Assembly (NCBI GenBank): GCA_021847245.1 | Contig: JAJZUC010000011.1 | Span: forward strand, 1-52,730 | Length of the DNA: 52,730 bases | DNA from: Deltaproteobacteria bacterium | GTDB lineage: Bacteria > Desulfobacterota > Desulfuromonadia > Geobacterales > Geobacteraceae | Direction of reading: 5' to 3' | Shown here: positions 40,261 through 49,683 of the stretch, piece after piece | How positions within the stretch are numbered: the first letter of the stretch is position 1 | Layout: each line of letters opens with the position of its first letter | Translations under genes and position numbers: made by a program | Notes under the pieces: generated by a model | The model's input: the letters and a program-made list of their open reading frames with translations, nothing else | Databases searched by the model: none | Told to the model about the DNA's origin: nothing

Positions 40261-40548
40261 ATGAAAAGATTCGCCGCATCCCTCGTCACCCTTATCCTCG
40301 TCGCCGTGGCCGCCATCGCCGGCGCGGCCGATCCGGCCGCAGTCGCTCTCGCAGCCCCTGCGCCGGCCGCCTCCGTCTCCATCCTCGACTGGTTTCGGCA
40401 GAACAACGCCCTGATCCTCGGCGTGGCGCTCGCGATCAGTGAGCTCCTCGGGGCCACCCCGTGGTTCAAGGGAAACGGACTCCTGGACAGCATCGTCAAG
40501 AGCCTCAAGTTTCTGGCGGGCAAGGACAGCGTCCCGCCGGCCGCCTGA
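40261..40548 (+). CDS. Putative holin
   Basis: 95 residues, AAGGAG upstream. MKRFAASLVTLILVAVAAIAGAA is a first hydrophobic segment or signal, and NALILGVALAISELLGATPWF a second. A short charged tail follows. Located between the endolysin and the spanin-like genes, as expected for a holin. Confidence 0.65.
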   Translation: MKRFAASLVTLILVAVAAIAGAADPAAVALAAPAPAASVSILDWFRQNNALILGVALAISELLGATPWFKGNGLLDSIVKSLKFLAGKDSVPPAA

Positions 40549-40549
40549 C

Positions 40550-40789
40550 ATGGCGGCCTGGGTATCGCTCATCACCACGGCCCTCGGGATCCTCGCCACG
40601 GTAATCGGCTGGATCGCCCGGAGCAGGGAAGCGCGGGAGGCGCGCACCTATGAAAACGACACGCAAAAGGTTGATGCTGCTCTGGCTGCTCGTGACGTGG
40701 ATGCTCTTAGCACCGCTTTTGACGAGCTGCGCCCCCCGGGTGGCGGTGATCCCCTCGGAGCGGCTGATCAAGAGTCTCCCCAGCGGTAA
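40550..40789 (+). CDS. Putative inner-membrane spanin (Rz-like)
   Basis: 79 residues. N-terminal transmembrane segment (WVSLITTALGILATVIGWIARS) followed by a charged helix, short for Rz. It overlaps a lipoprotein gene in another frame, the arrangement of Rz/Rz1. Confidence 0.5.
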   Translation: MAAWVSLITTALGILATVIGWIARSREAREARTYENDTQKVDAALAARDVDALSTAFDELRPPGGGDPLGAADQESPQR

Positions 40790-40880
40790 CTATGAGGTTA
40801 CCCCGGCGTGGCTCCAGGAACGCTACCGCTACGAGCGCTGGGCCGCGGATGAGCTGGAGAAGTGCAAAGCGAAGAAATAG
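40650..40880 (+). CDS. Putative outer-membrane spanin lipoprotein (Rz1-like)
   Basis: 76 residues. Signal peptide with lipobox LLTSC, then a short periplasmic part ending in a charged helix (RYRYERWAADELEKCKAKK). It starts inside the preceding gene, in the +1 frame relative to it, overlapping 140 nt. Together the two would link inner and outer membrane at the last step of lysis. Confidence 0.6.
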   Translation: MKTTRKRLMLLWLLVTWMLLAPLLTSCAPRVAVIPSERLIKSLPSGNYEVTPAWLQERYRYERWAADELEKCKAKK

Positions 40881-40893
40881 GGAGGAGACACCC

Positions 40894-41052
40894 ATGGCAA
40901 CCATCACCGTAATCGGCAAGGGAGACCTCGGCTACTCGCCGAAGTTCGGCCCGATCGTCAAGGACCAGCAATACACCATCGAAGAAGAAGATTTCGCCCC
41001 GGAGCTCTTCGAGCGGCCGGGCAAGACCACGGACAAGGGAGGGGATGAATAA
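40894..41052 (+). CDS. Small tail-module protein
   Basis: 52 residues, GGGAGGAG upstream. MATITVIGKGDLGYSPKFGPIVKDQQYTIEEEDFAPELFERP, beta-rich, similar in outline to short proteins preceding tail tube genes. Its TAA overlaps the next ATG. Confidence 0.55.
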   Translation: MATITVIGKGDLGYSPKFGPIVKDQQYTIEEEDFAPELFERPGKTTDKGGDE

Positions 41053-42110
41053 TGGCCGGAGTAGCCGGATCAGAACTTAAATTCGCCGCCAAGAAGGCGG
41101 CGGCATGGAACACGGCGGTGGCATGCGGGGCGAACAACGGCTTTCTCTGCCTCCCCACCGGCATCAAGCGAAGCGCCGACGTCCAGGTCGACGACTCCCT
41201 CGGGCAGTTCTTCGCGGCCGGCGCCACCCCGGGCGCGGTCAAGACCGAGGGGGACCTCCCTATGTACCTGCGCTACGACGGCTGCGACCTCTTCCTGGCG
41301 CTCTTCATGGGGGTGGCTGGGGCGCCCACCCTCCACGCCGGCGGCGCCGGCTCCTACGACTATATCTACAAGTGGCTCCAGAACACCGACGGGCTCTTCG
41401 CCACCTTCTGCAAGCACATGAAGAACTACATCGCCGAAGTCCCCTCCCTTAAGGTGGCCGGCATCACCCTGAAAGGCGAGGTTGGAAAACCCCTGCAGCT
41501 CATCGTCAACTGCATCGGTAACGACGTCATCACCAACTCCGCCATCAACACCACCTCCACCTTCAATAACGTCACCATCCCCGAGACCGGCAACCGGGTG
41601 AACTTCGGCCAGGGGGTCTTCCGGATGAACGATCAGGGCGGTGCCGCCCTGGGTAGCGGCGACGTTATCGCCCCGTCATCATTCGAGCTCAGCGCCAAGC
41701 GCAAGCTTGCCGGGGTCTACGGCCAGTACAAGACGAGCTTTGCCGGTAACGCCCAGGACGTGATCGACGAGCCGACCAACGACGGCACCCCGGAGATCAC
41801 CCTCAAGCTCCAGTTCCCCCGCCACACCGCGGCCACCCGCCTCAACGATCTGGGCAACGACGCCCGCAAGAAGATGGACATCACCTTCACCGGCCAGATC
41901 ATCGAGGGGGCCATCAACCGGCTGTTCGTGCTCCGGTTCCCGCACCTGATGCTCACCAGCGTCGACGTGGTCGACGAGGCGGGCATCATCAAGGAGCCGG
42001 TGGAGTTCCTGGTTCTTCCCGCTACCACCGCCCCCACGGGAATGACCGGCATTACCGACCCCTTCTGGATCAGCGGCACCAACAAGCTGGCGACCAACCC
42101 GCTGGCGTAA
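41052..42110 (+). CDS. Major tail tube protein
   Basis: 352 residues. The N-terminus (GVAGSELKFAAKKAAAWNTAVACGANNGFLCLPTGIKR) and repeated beta segments (ITLKGEVGKPLQLIVNCIGN; DITFTGQIIEGAINRLFVLRFPHLMLTSVDV) fit a long-tailed phage tube protein, and the gene lies directly before the chaperone and tape-measure genes. No sheath gene is adjacent, consistent with a non-contractile tail. Confidence 0.75.
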   Translation: MAGVAGSELKFAAKKAAAWNTAVACGANNGFLCLPTGIKRSADVQVDDSLGQFFAAGATPGAVKTEGDLPMYLRYDGCDLFLALFMGVAGAPTLHAGGAGSYDYIYKWLQNTDGLFATFCKHMKNYIAEVPSLKVAGITLKGEVGKPLQLIVNCIGNDVITNSAINTTSTFNNVTIPETGNRVNFGQGVFRMNDQGGAALGSGDVIAPSSFELSAKRKLAGVYGQYKTSFAGNAQDVIDEPTNDGTPEITLKLQFPRHTAATRLNDLGNDARKKMDITFTGQIIEGAINRLFVLRFPHLMLTSVDVVDEAGIIKEPVEFLVLPATTAPTGMTGITDPFWISGTNKLATNPLA

Positions 42111-42174
42111 CCACATGACACCGGGCGGGCCTGGAGTGCCCGCCCCTGCAACCGACACAGGAGGATAAGCAACC

Positions 42175-42546
42175 ATGCAGCTTGACGACATCCGGCAACC
42201 CGAGCGCCTGTTCTGGGCGAAATACGACGATGAAATAGAAGTCCAGGTCAAGTACATAACCCGCGAAGCGCTGCGCGATATCTATGCCGAGGCTACCAAA
42301 ACCTCTTTCGCCAATCACCAGAAGCAGGAAGAGTTCGATCCGATCAAGGCCGATCTGCTCCTTGGCCGGGCCACGATTCGTGCCTGGAAAGGGATAAATG
42401 ACGGAGACAGCCCGGCGCCCTGCACCCCTGAAAACATCGATCTTCTGATGCGTCGGCACAACACCTTCGCGAAGTTTATCAACGCCATCTGCGTCGATCT
42501 TGACTTGCTCCTAGCAAAGGAGCGGGAGCAGGCGAAAAAAAACTGA
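42175..42546 (+). CDS. Tail assembly chaperone (gpG-like, zero frame)
   Basis: 123 residues, AGGAGG-type ribosome site. Acidic, helical protein between the tube and tape measure, the position of lambda gpG. The last codons are GCG AAA AAA AAC TGA: the heptamer A-AAA-AAC at 42537-42543 is in the correct phase for -1 slippage immediately before the stop. Confidence 0.8.
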   Translation: MQLDDIRQPERLFWAKYDDEIEVQVKYITREALRDIYAEATKTSFANHQKQEEFDPIKADLLLGRATIRAWKGINDGDSPAPCTPENIDLLMRRHNTFAKFINAICVDLDLLLAKEREQAKKN

Positions 42547-42863
42547 TTGGCCACCTCCGCGCCCGGCAGGACTTTCCGGAGTTGAACTGCGACTCCTGCC
42601 GGGAAGCGCTGGAGGTGGACGGCATTACCCCTGAATGTGAAACCGGGGCGGGGTGCAGAATCCCGCCCCTCGCCTCTGAAGCGTCACGGGTACTTGATCT
42701 TTACAGCCTTGTCACCAGACTGAAAGGTGTGGTCGACCCGGGAACAATCCTGAGGATGAAAGCAGCGTCGGTTGACGATCTGGAACTGTTAGCGGTAATT
42801 GCGGATGAGGTAAGAGAGTCCCTGCCGGCAACTCTGGCTGGGGATGAAGAGATAACCGGCTGA
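42543..42863 (+). CDS. Frameshift extension of the tail chaperone (gpGT-like)
   Basis: After -1 slippage on A-AAA-AAC the ribosome reads CTG ATT GGC and stays open for 106 codons, giving a 229-residue fusion with the preceding gene. No stop occurs between slip site and the in-frame segment. The extension contains a cysteine cluster (CDSCREALEVDGITPECETGAGC) and a helical C-terminus. Lambda-like phages need a fixed ratio of gpG to gpGT to assemble the tail around the tape measure. There is no independent ribosome site for this part. Confidence 0.85.
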   Translation: MIGHLRARQDFPELNCDSCREALEVDGITPECETGAGCRIPPLASEASRVLDLYSLVTRLKGVVDPGTILRMKAASVDDLELLAVIADEVRESLPATLAGDEEITG

Positions 42864-43008
42864 AGAGAGGGTGAGCACAATGGCCATGGTTTTGCCGGTA
42901 ATGGCCGTCAGGATGACGAACAGGCAGAAGAGGAAGATGGTTTTCATGGTGGCGGTGATGAGCATGACCATGAAAAAAGCTTACCACACCTGAAGTTGGA
43001 GATCAACC

Positions 43009-46000
43009 ATGGCGAAAGACATCAAGTTTCTCATCCAGGGCGAACCCGGTCCGGCCGTCGCCGCCCTCAAGGAGATGCAGGCCAATGGCGAGGATGTCTC
43101 AAAATATCTCGGTGCGGCCTTCAGGCAGATGGGAGTCGATTCCGAGTCCGCCATCAACAAGCAGAAGCAGGCCGTCGTCACGGCCTTCGAGGTCATGAAG
43201 GCAAGCGGCGTTGCTTCCGCAGCCGAAATCCAGCGGGCACAGGATGCCATGCAGAACAAACTTCGCCAGCTTGATGCCGTAATCAATCCGGCAAAGGCAC
43301 AGTTCCGCGCCCTCAATAACGAGCTGGCAGCCATGGCCGCCACGGGCAATAACGTCACCGACCGGCTTGCCCGCGATTTCGAGACCCTTGGTATCCGTTC
43401 CACCGCTGCCATCGAAAAGGAACGTGCCGCGTACGTGGCTGCCTTCGAGAAGATCAAGGCAAGCGGCGTTGCTTCCGCAGCCGAGATTCAGCGGGCACAG
43501 GCCGCTATAAGCACCCAACTCACGCGCCTCGATAAAGAACAATCGCTTACCGCAGCGGCCGCCGGGGCTAAACAACTCACCGAAAACCTTGGCAAGGTGG
43601 GCGACGGCGTCAACCGCCTCAATAACCGCTTCCAGCTCCTGAACGCCGCCCTGGTCGGCTGGTTCGTTGGTGGAAAGATCATTGACGGGTTCCGGGCGGC
43701 GTTCGGGGCTGTTGATGAGTTCCAGCAATCCGTCGCCAAGACGGCCGCCATGATCACCTCCCTCCAGGGAGGCAACGACATTGCCGCCAGCTACCAGCGG
43801 GCCAAGGAGTACGCGGGGGGCCTTAACCAGGAACTTCAGAAGATCGACGCCCGCACCACCCTCAATCTTTCAGGGCTGCAATCGATCACCGAAGAGATGA
43901 TCAAGCAGGGGGTGGTGCTCGATTACAACAACACCTCGCAGGTAGAGGCATTCACGCGGCTTGCCAACGCCGCGGCGGTTTATTCCAGAAACGGTGCCGA
44001 CGAGCGTCAGCTTCGCCAGGAAGTGGCGGCGCTCCTGCGGGGCGAGGTAAACGAGAATGCCCAGCTCGCCTCCATGATCCAGCGCACCGTTGACGGGCCG
44101 CTGAGGCAGAAGGTGGAACAGTGGCGCCAGTCGGGCACTCTCGTTAAGGAAATTGGTGACCGGTTGAAGGGCTTCGGCCCCGCCTCCGATGATCTGGCCA
44201 CTTCCTGGAGTGCAGTTAAGTCCTCGCTTTCCACCTCTGTAGAATTGGTCATGCGGGCCGGATTCACCTCCGTTGTCAAGGATGTTGCCGAGTGGCTGAA
44301 CAAGGCCAATGAGTACCTGAAGAGCCATGCTGACCTGATCGGCGCCAAGATCAAATCCGCCTGGGACACCTTCAAGGAAGGGCTCAAGACCGCCGCTGAG
44401 ATCTTCGTGACGCTCAAGGACAATGCCGAACCCTTTGTAGCCATTTTTGTCGGAGGGGCATTGATCAAGGGAGTGAGCGGCCTGATCGGCTGGTTCCTGG
44501 AACTGCGCAAAACGGTTCTCTCCGTCCGGGAGGCCCTGATAGCCATGAACCTTGTGGCTGCCGCCTCGAACATTGCCGGTGCAGCCGGCGGTGCAGGAAC
44601 AACGATTGGAGGCACGGTTGCAGCCGGCGGATTGATGGCCACGCTTGGCCTCGGCGCCGCTGCCGTTGGTGCCGGGGTAGGCCTCGGCTATGCTGCCCAG
44701 CCGCTGGTCCGGTGGGCGGACAAGAAGCTGTACCAGAACTTCGGCTGGAACCTGACCGGCGAAGCCATGTACAACGAAGCCATGCAGCGCGAAGCGGAAT
44801 CAACCCAGCGTTACAACGAAATGCTTGCCCGGAAGCAGCAGGGCAAAGCCGGCGCCAATATCCCCGTCATCCAGCTTCAGGATACTCCTGAGCAGGTCAA
44901 GGCGAAAACCGATTTCATGTCCAAGGAGCTATCCGCCTTCAAGGAACTCCAGGACCGCAAGACCGCCCTTGCCAAGAGCCAGGCCGACATAACCCTGGAG
45001 ATCACGAAAAACAGCTATGACCAGGGGCTCGTCTCCACGCGCAACTACTACGAGAAGGAGAAGCAAATCGCCCTTGATGCGGCCCAGCAGAAATTTGCAA
45101 ACGCTGCCGAATATCTCGCCAAGGAAAAAGAGCTCCTCGCCTATGTGGAAAGCAAGAAAGGGGTCAATTCCCCCGAGTACCAGGAAGAGCTGTCACGTAA
45201 CCAGAAGGCGCTGGAGGCGATGCAGCTTGCCCAGATGGAATACGGGAAAACCTATCTCGACCTGGAAAGCAAGCTCAATGCGGAGCTGCGCAAGCGCGAG
45301 GAGGAGTACCAGAAACTGACCGCCTCGGCTCTGGAGTCCGCCGGCCAGTACGTTGCGGCGGAAAAGCTCAAGCAGGATATGGACCTGAAGAGCAGCGAAT
45401 ACCTTCGGCTGAAAAAGGAAGCTGAAGAAGGGGTGCAAAGTGCGGTCGAGGCCCTGGCGGCAACGGAGAAGAAGCGGGCCATCGACATGCAGGCCGCGCG
45501 CAACAAGGAGAACGAAGAGGCCCGGGCCTATGCCGAAGAAGTCGCCAAGATGCGGGACGAGTACGATCAACTCATGGGCAAGGACAAAGAGATGATCGAC
45601 GCCGAGGCAAAGCTGCGTGACGGCCGCAACAAGCTTGCCGAGCTCAACGACAAGGTGGCCCTGGCATGGAAACAGGGCAACGCAGTTGCCATTGCCGGAC
45701 TCTCGGAGCAGATCCGGCTGCAGGAGCGGTTAAACGGTTCCTTGCAAACACAGAAGGATTTTCTGGAGCAGGTCAAGGTATTGACCGGCGAAATCGTCGG
45801 GTTTAGTGGCGATACCCCGATCTACGCGAAGATGGGCGGCGCCTTCTCTAACGGTGACGCCGTGTCGCTCTACCAGTCTGCCGCAGCCGCTGCGGCCGCC
45901 GCGCAGGGTAGATCTGCCGGTGGCGTATCGTCAGGGTTTGACAGTGGCATCCGGTTTGTGGATATCAACGGCATGGTGCTCGGCTCCAATGCCGTTGGCA

Positions 46001-46221
46001 CCCGCTATGTGTCGAAAACCGGGCTGTACCAGTTGCACCGTGGCGAGAGCGTCAATACCCGCCAAGAGACTTCTGCAAAGGCTGATCCAGGCGTTATCCG
46101 CATCGAAGGCGGCATCAACATCACCGTCCAAGGTGGCGACACGAGCGCCCAGACCCTGGACGAAATCGCCCGCAAGCTCGTGCCGAAACTGGATGAATAC
46201 CGCCGTTACCGGGCGGCATAA
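43009..46221 (+). CDS. Tail tape measure protein
   Basis: 1070 residues, GGAG upstream. Long helical protein with an internal duplication near the start (ASGVASAAEIQRAQ occurs at two places, also near-identical in DNA at about 43200 and 43460), a hydrophobic region near residues 500-570 (GGALIKGVSGLIGWFLEL; AAGGLMATLGLGAAAVGAGVGLGYAA), long coiled coils (about 640-900) and a C-terminal INITVQGGDTSAQTLDEIARKL typical of tape measures. It sets tail length and helps DNA enter the cell. Confidence 0.92.
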   Translation: MAKDIKFLIQGEPGPAVAALKEMQANGEDVSKYLGAAFRQMGVDSESAINKQKQAVVTAFEVMKASGVASAAEIQRAQDAMQNKLRQLDAVINPAKAQFRALNNELAAMAATGNNVTDRLARDFETLGIRSTAAIEKERAAYVAAFEKIKASGVASAAEIQRAQAAISTQLTRLDKEQSLTAAAAGAKQLTENLGKVGDGVNRLNNRFQLLNAALVGWFVGGKIIDGFRAAFGAVDEFQQSVAKTAAMITSLQGGNDIAASYQRAKEYAGGLNQELQKIDARTTLNLSGLQSITEEMIKQGVVLDYNNTSQVEAFTRLANAAAVYSRNGADERQLRQEVAALLRGEVNENAQLASMIQRTVDGPLRQKVEQWRQSGTLVKEIGDRLKGFGPASDDLATSWSAVKSSLSTSVELVMRAGFTSVVKDVAEWLNKANEYLKSHADLIGAKIKSAWDTFKEGLKTAAEIFVTLKDNAEPFVAIFVGGALIKGVSGLIGWFLELRKTVLSVREALIAMNLVAAASNIAGAAGGAGTTIGGTVAAGGLMATLGLGAAAVGAGVGLGYAAQPLVRWADKKLYQNFGWNLTGEAMYNEAMQREAESTQRYNEMLARKQQGKAGANIPVIQLQDTPEQVKAKTDFMSKELSAFKELQDRKTALAKSQADITLEITKNSYDQGLVSTRNYYEKEKQIALDAAQQKFANAAEYLAKEKELLAYVESKKGVNSPEYQEELSRNQKALEAMQLAQMEYGKTYLDLESKLNAELRKREEEYQKLTASALESAGQYVAAEKLKQDMDLKSSEYLRLKKEAEEGVQSAVEALAATEKKRAIDMQAARNKENEEARAYAEEVAKMRDEYDQLMGKDKEMIDAEAKLRDGRNKLAELNDKVALAWKQGNAVAIAGLSEQIRLQERLNGSLQTQKDFLEQVKVLTGEIVGFSGDTPIYAKMGGAFSNGDAVSLYQSAAAAAAAAQGRSAGGVSSGFDSGIRFVDINGMVLGSNAVGTRYVSKTGLYQLHRGESVNTRQETSAKADPGVIRIEGGINITVQGGDTSAQTLDEIARKLVPKLDEYRRYRAA

Positions 46222-46240
46222 CAAAAAAAGGAGATCCACC

Positions 46241-46417
46241 ATGCCCAGACAATGGACCGCAGAAATGACCCAGTGCGCCACCTGCCACAAAAACGAGAGC
46301 TGCCTCTCGCGGGCGAAGCTCATCAAGATCCTCTCCACTACCACCCACGAGCTGATCATGGACGAGACGGAAGGGGGCGAAAGCGGCGTGATCATCGTCT
46401 CCTGCCGCCGCAGCTGA
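46241..46417 (+). CDS. Small cysteine-containing tail-module protein
   Basis: 58 residues with AAAGGAG upstream. CATCHKNESC near the N-terminus looks like a single CXXCH but without a signal peptide, so haem attachment is unlikely; a metal site is more plausible. Unknown function. Confidence 0.55.
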   Translation: MPRQWTAEMTQCATCHKNESCLSRAKLIKILSTTTHELIMDETEGGESGVIIVSCRRS

Positions 46418-46431
46418 TCGGATAGGGCGCC

Positions 46432-46863
46432 ATGGCCGATACCGGATACATCGAGAACCAGCTCGATTACGTCGCCGACGACTACATCGGGCCGGTGGGG
46501 GGGCGCGTGGCGTTTTCCTTCGACGTCACCACGGCGCTCTTCTTCGGGCGCTCGCCGCAGCGCCCGGGCCGTTCCCTCGGCGTTGTCCAGCCCCGCCTGG
46601 AAACCGCCGGCTCCGAGCGCACCGTCCACGACTATCTGGTCAAGGATGCGCTGGTCGAGCTGGAATGGAGCAACATGTCCCGGTTCGATCGCGACCGGCT
46701 CCTCTCCTGGTGGCGGGACACCGCCCGCGGGATGGCCAACCCCTTTACCTATATCGACGGGGCGGTCTCGGCACAGGTACGCTTCGCCACGCCCAAGCTC
46801 CCGGAAATCCGGGAGCGGGCCTATGATGTCTACGCCGTGAAACTCAGCCTGAGGGTGCAATGA
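46432..46863 (+). CDS. Tail protein upstream of the tail tip (distal-tail-like)
   Basis: 143 residues. FSFDVTTALFFGRSPQRPGRSLGVVQPRLE, then WWRDTARGMANPFTYIDGAVSAQVRFATPKLPEIRERAYDVYAVKLSLRVQ: beta-rich, similar in outline to short tail proteins that sit between tape measure and tip. ATGA overlap with the next gene. Confidence 0.55.
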   Translation: MADTGYIENQLDYVADDYIGPVGGRVAFSFDVTTALFFGRSPQRPGRSLGVVQPRLETAGSERTVHDYLVKDALVELEWSNMSRFDRDRLLSWWRDTARGMANPFTYIDGAVSAQVRFATPKLPEIRERAYDVYAVKLSLRVQ

Positions 46864-49670
46864 TCAACGCGTTCGTCTCCGGTGCCGTCACTATCCAGTT
46901 TTCCACCCCGCCGCTTCGCGAAGGTGGCGATACCTCCGAGCTCTACCAGGCCACGGGCTTCGACTCGGCCGGCACGCAGTACGTCTACGACAAGGCCGGC
47001 ATCTGCCGCACCACCCGCAAGATCGTCTTCCCGCGGGAGACCGACGCCGGACTCGCCGCGCTCCTCTCCTTTGCCACCGACACCGTCCGGGGCGCGAAAA
47101 CCCCCTTCACCTGGTACGACCACGAAGGGGTATCGCACGCGGTTCGCCTCGTGGGGACCATCGTCTATCGCCAGACGGGGCCGAACCGCAACCGGATCGA
47201 AATCGTCATTGAAGAGGATGTTGCCTGGAGCTCGCCGGCCACCGGGCTCGGCAAGGATGCCAAAACCGGCGCCGCCCCGCTCTGGATTCTCCGCCTCACC
47301 GTGGGCGGGGTCGACTACTGGCTGAGCGACATGACCGTGACCGTACCGGGGTGGAACGGCGGCATCACCACCAAGGCCTGGGTCTCCCAGTGGGGCCGGG
47401 TCCAGGAGGGGATCAGCAATGCCCTGGATGAATTCCGCGTCGCCGATTTCTCCCTGACCTGCCTGATCGATCCCGGGGCCTCCCCGAACATCGAGGCTCT
47501 CGCCACGGGCTACCCGCTGGAGCAAAGTCCCGTCGAGCTCTACCTCTGGTTCCGGGGGCAGGATGCCGCCGTGAACCCGCCAGTGATGAAATTCCGGGGC
47601 TACGTCCGCGAGGTCGATATCCCCGACAGCACCGCCGTTTCCCTCGTCGTGCAGGACGAGACGATCCGGCTGCGCAACTACATCGGCACGAAGGTCGACC
47701 GGACCACCTATCCCTCGGCCGATCCGGACGAGGTGGGGAAAGTCATCCCGATTGTTTTCGGCACCCTGACAAAATTCCCGGCTCTTGCGGTAGACGCAGG
47801 AAAACAGACGACGCTCCCCGCAAACATTGACGCCGCATCCACAAGTTTCGCCGTTTCCGACGCCATCGGCCTCGCCGGCGGCATGACCATCCAGGCGGAC
47901 GACGAACAGATGTACGTCTCGGCCATTTCGGGAGACACCGTCACCGTGGTTCGAGGCTACGCCGGGACCCTGTCGGGAAGCCATCTCAAAGGTGCCATAG
48001 TCTGGGAGCGGAAGGCCGCGTTCACCTATATCGTGGCCGACCATCCGCTTGACGCCATTAACAAGGTCTACGGCAAGGTGGGAGAAGGCATCCTCGACAT
48101 TACCGCCATCTGTACCCGCTACCTGGGGAGCGTCGGGAATCAGCACCCAAACTATCCCGGAAAGGCGTGCATCACCATCCCCGGCTACGTCACGGCCGCC
48201 CAGGCAGTGCAGTTGCTGGTTAACGCCGGGACGTGGCAGGTGCTGGATAATGTGTCAGTAACCGACGGCATCCATGTGTACGACAACATCTCCGTTACCG
48301 ACAGTATCCACGTCTACGATGTCATCGCCGTGACAGCCCCTTCGGATGCGGGTCATGCACATACAACCGCGAAATCGTCGAACCTGGCGGCGAGCAACTG
48401 TCCCAGATACCTTGTCGACAATCAAAATCTGTATGGGGTGTCCAACTCTAGGTGGGTGGCGATCGCGTTCCCCGGCGTAGCCGGTACGCGCGCAAACGTC
48501 ACGTACCGCATCACCGTGGTCAGCCACAATTACGCTACGACAGGCAATATTTACATTGGCGTCGGTTCGAGCATCCGAGTGACATCAACATCTCCATTCA
48601 ACAGCTCGTCGCTCCAGTCCCGGTCCTACGAATTCACCATCAGTTCTGATCTGTTCGCCGATACGATCTACGTCGGCATGAACGATATAAACGCAAACAA
48701 CTATATCGAGGTGCAGTCCGCATCCCGCACTATCGAGCTGTCCGACGGCACCGTAGCGACGAGCGCCGCATCGGTCACCGGCGGAGGCAGAACGGCACCA
48801 GGTACCGACATGAAGTCGGGAAGCGCCGGCAGAACGGCATTGGGTACCGACATGAAGTCCGGGAGTGCCGGCAGAACGGCAACGAATCTTCCGTTCCCTA
48901 CCACCGGTCACCCTGAAATCTACGGCAACTCCGTCGCCAACACCCTCGTCGGTGACTCCATCCTCTGCGACGTGACCAGAAACGTAACCGCCCCGGGCGA
49001 CGTGGTTTCGAACATCCTCAGCACCTATTGCGGCGTCACCAGCTTCCAGCAGACCGGCACCTTCCCGGCCGGCTACACCATCAACGGCGCCCTCACCGAG
49101 TACCGGACCGCCCTGGAATGGCTGAACCTCATCGCCTTCCAGTGCCGGGCCTGGTTCCGGATGGAACTCGGCACGGCCAAGCTGATCGTGCGGCCCGACG
49201 CCCTCACGTCGGTGAAAACCATCCCCGCCTGCCGGATCACCGACGACGGCCGCCGGGTCCACTCCCGCAGGAAGGCCGATTACGCCGACATCCTCAACAA
49301 AATACAGATCCTGTTCGATCGGGACTGGGCGCTGGCAAAGGGCGAGGCGGCATACCGGGGGCTGTCAAGGTCGAGCAACTCCTCGTCCATCGCCATCTTC
49401 GGCGAACGCGAGCGCCCCGAGCTCTTCCAGTTCGACTTTGTGACGTCCCAGGCAATGGCCGACAGCGTCCGGGATTTCTATCTGGCCCGCTACGCCACCC
49501 GCCCCTGGCTCCACGAGTTCGAGGCCTTTCTCGACCACTCCGAACTCGTCTTCGGCAACGGAGTCACCCTCGGCTTCGCCGGCAACGTCCTCGGCGAGAT
49601 TCGGGAGGCCGGCTACGCCCCCGGATCAGCCACGGCAATGGACACGGTAAAATTCACGGCAGTAGTGTAA
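46860..49670 (+). CDS. Large tail tip / host-contact protein
   Basis: 936 residues. Residues 60-135 (GAKTPFTWYDHEGVSHAVRLVGTIVYRQTGPNRNRIEIVIEEDVAW) look like the phage BR0599/DUF2163-type segment; the middle has hub-like domains and GYVREVDIPDSTAVSLVVQDE. Two short tandem repeats interrupt the centre: ISVTDSIHVYD-type (about residues 462-485) and GRTA-x-GTDMKSGSA (about 642-675). The C-terminal third resembles a tip domain (YRTALEWLNLIAFQCRAWFRMELGTAKLIVRPDA). Part of its DNA (47422-47493) has an inverted copy at 24903-24974. Confidence 0.75.
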   Translation: MINAFVSGAVTIQFSTPPLREGGDTSELYQATGFDSAGTQYVYDKAGICRTTRKIVFPRETDAGLAALLSFATDTVRGAKTPFTWYDHEGVSHAVRLVGTIVYRQTGPNRNRIEIVIEEDVAWSSPATGLGKDAKTGAAPLWILRLTVGGVDYWLSDMTVTVPGWNGGITTKAWVSQWGRVQEGISNALDEFRVADFSLTCLIDPGASPNIEALATGYPLEQSPVELYLWFRGQDAAVNPPVMKFRGYVREVDIPDSTAVSLVVQDETIRLRNYIGTKVDRTTYPSADPDEVGKVIPIVFGTLTKFPALAVDAGKQTTLPANIDAASTSFAVSDAIGLAGGMTIQADDEQMYVSAISGDTVTVVRGYAGTLSGSHLKGAIVWERKAAFTYIVADHPLDAINKVYGKVGEGILDITAICTRYLGSVGNQHPNYPGKACITIPGYVTAAQAVQLLVNAGTWQVLDNVSVTDGIHVYDNISVTDSIHVYDVIAVTAPSDAGHAHTTAKSSNLAASNCPRYLVDNQNLYGVSNSRWVAIAFPGVAGTRANVTYRITVVSHNYATTGNIYIGVGSSIRVTSTSPFNSSSLQSRSYEFTISSDLFADTIYVGMNDINANNYIEVQSASRTIELSDGTVATSAASVTGGGRTAPGTDMKSGSAGRTALGTDMKSGSAGRTATNLPFPTTGHPEIYGNSVANTLVGDSILCDVTRNVTAPGDVVSNILSTYCGVTSFQQTGTFPAGYTINGALTEYRTALEWLNLIAFQCRAWFRMELGTAKLIVRPDALTSVKTIPACRITDDGRRVHSRRKADYADILNKIQILFDRDWALAKGEAAYRGLSRSSNSSSIAIFGERERPELFQFDFVTSQAMADSVRDFYLARYATRPWLHEFEAFLDHSELVFGNGVTLGFAGNVLGEIREAGYAPGSATAMDTVKFTAVV

Positions 49671-49683
49671 GGGAGGTGAAAAC

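Noticed and set aside
42789..42971. Minus-strand 60-codon hydrophobic ORF (MKTIFLFCLFVILTAITG...) opposite the tail chaperone end
   Set aside because: It resembles a membrane peptide, but it has no ribosome site and largely overlaps the frameshift product. A 37-codon plus-strand frame at 42880 in the same gap is equally unsupported.
46241..46417. CATCH motif as a c-type cytochrome
   Set aside because: No signal peptide and the gene is in the tail module; a single CXXCH in a cytoplasmic phage protein is not evidence for haem.
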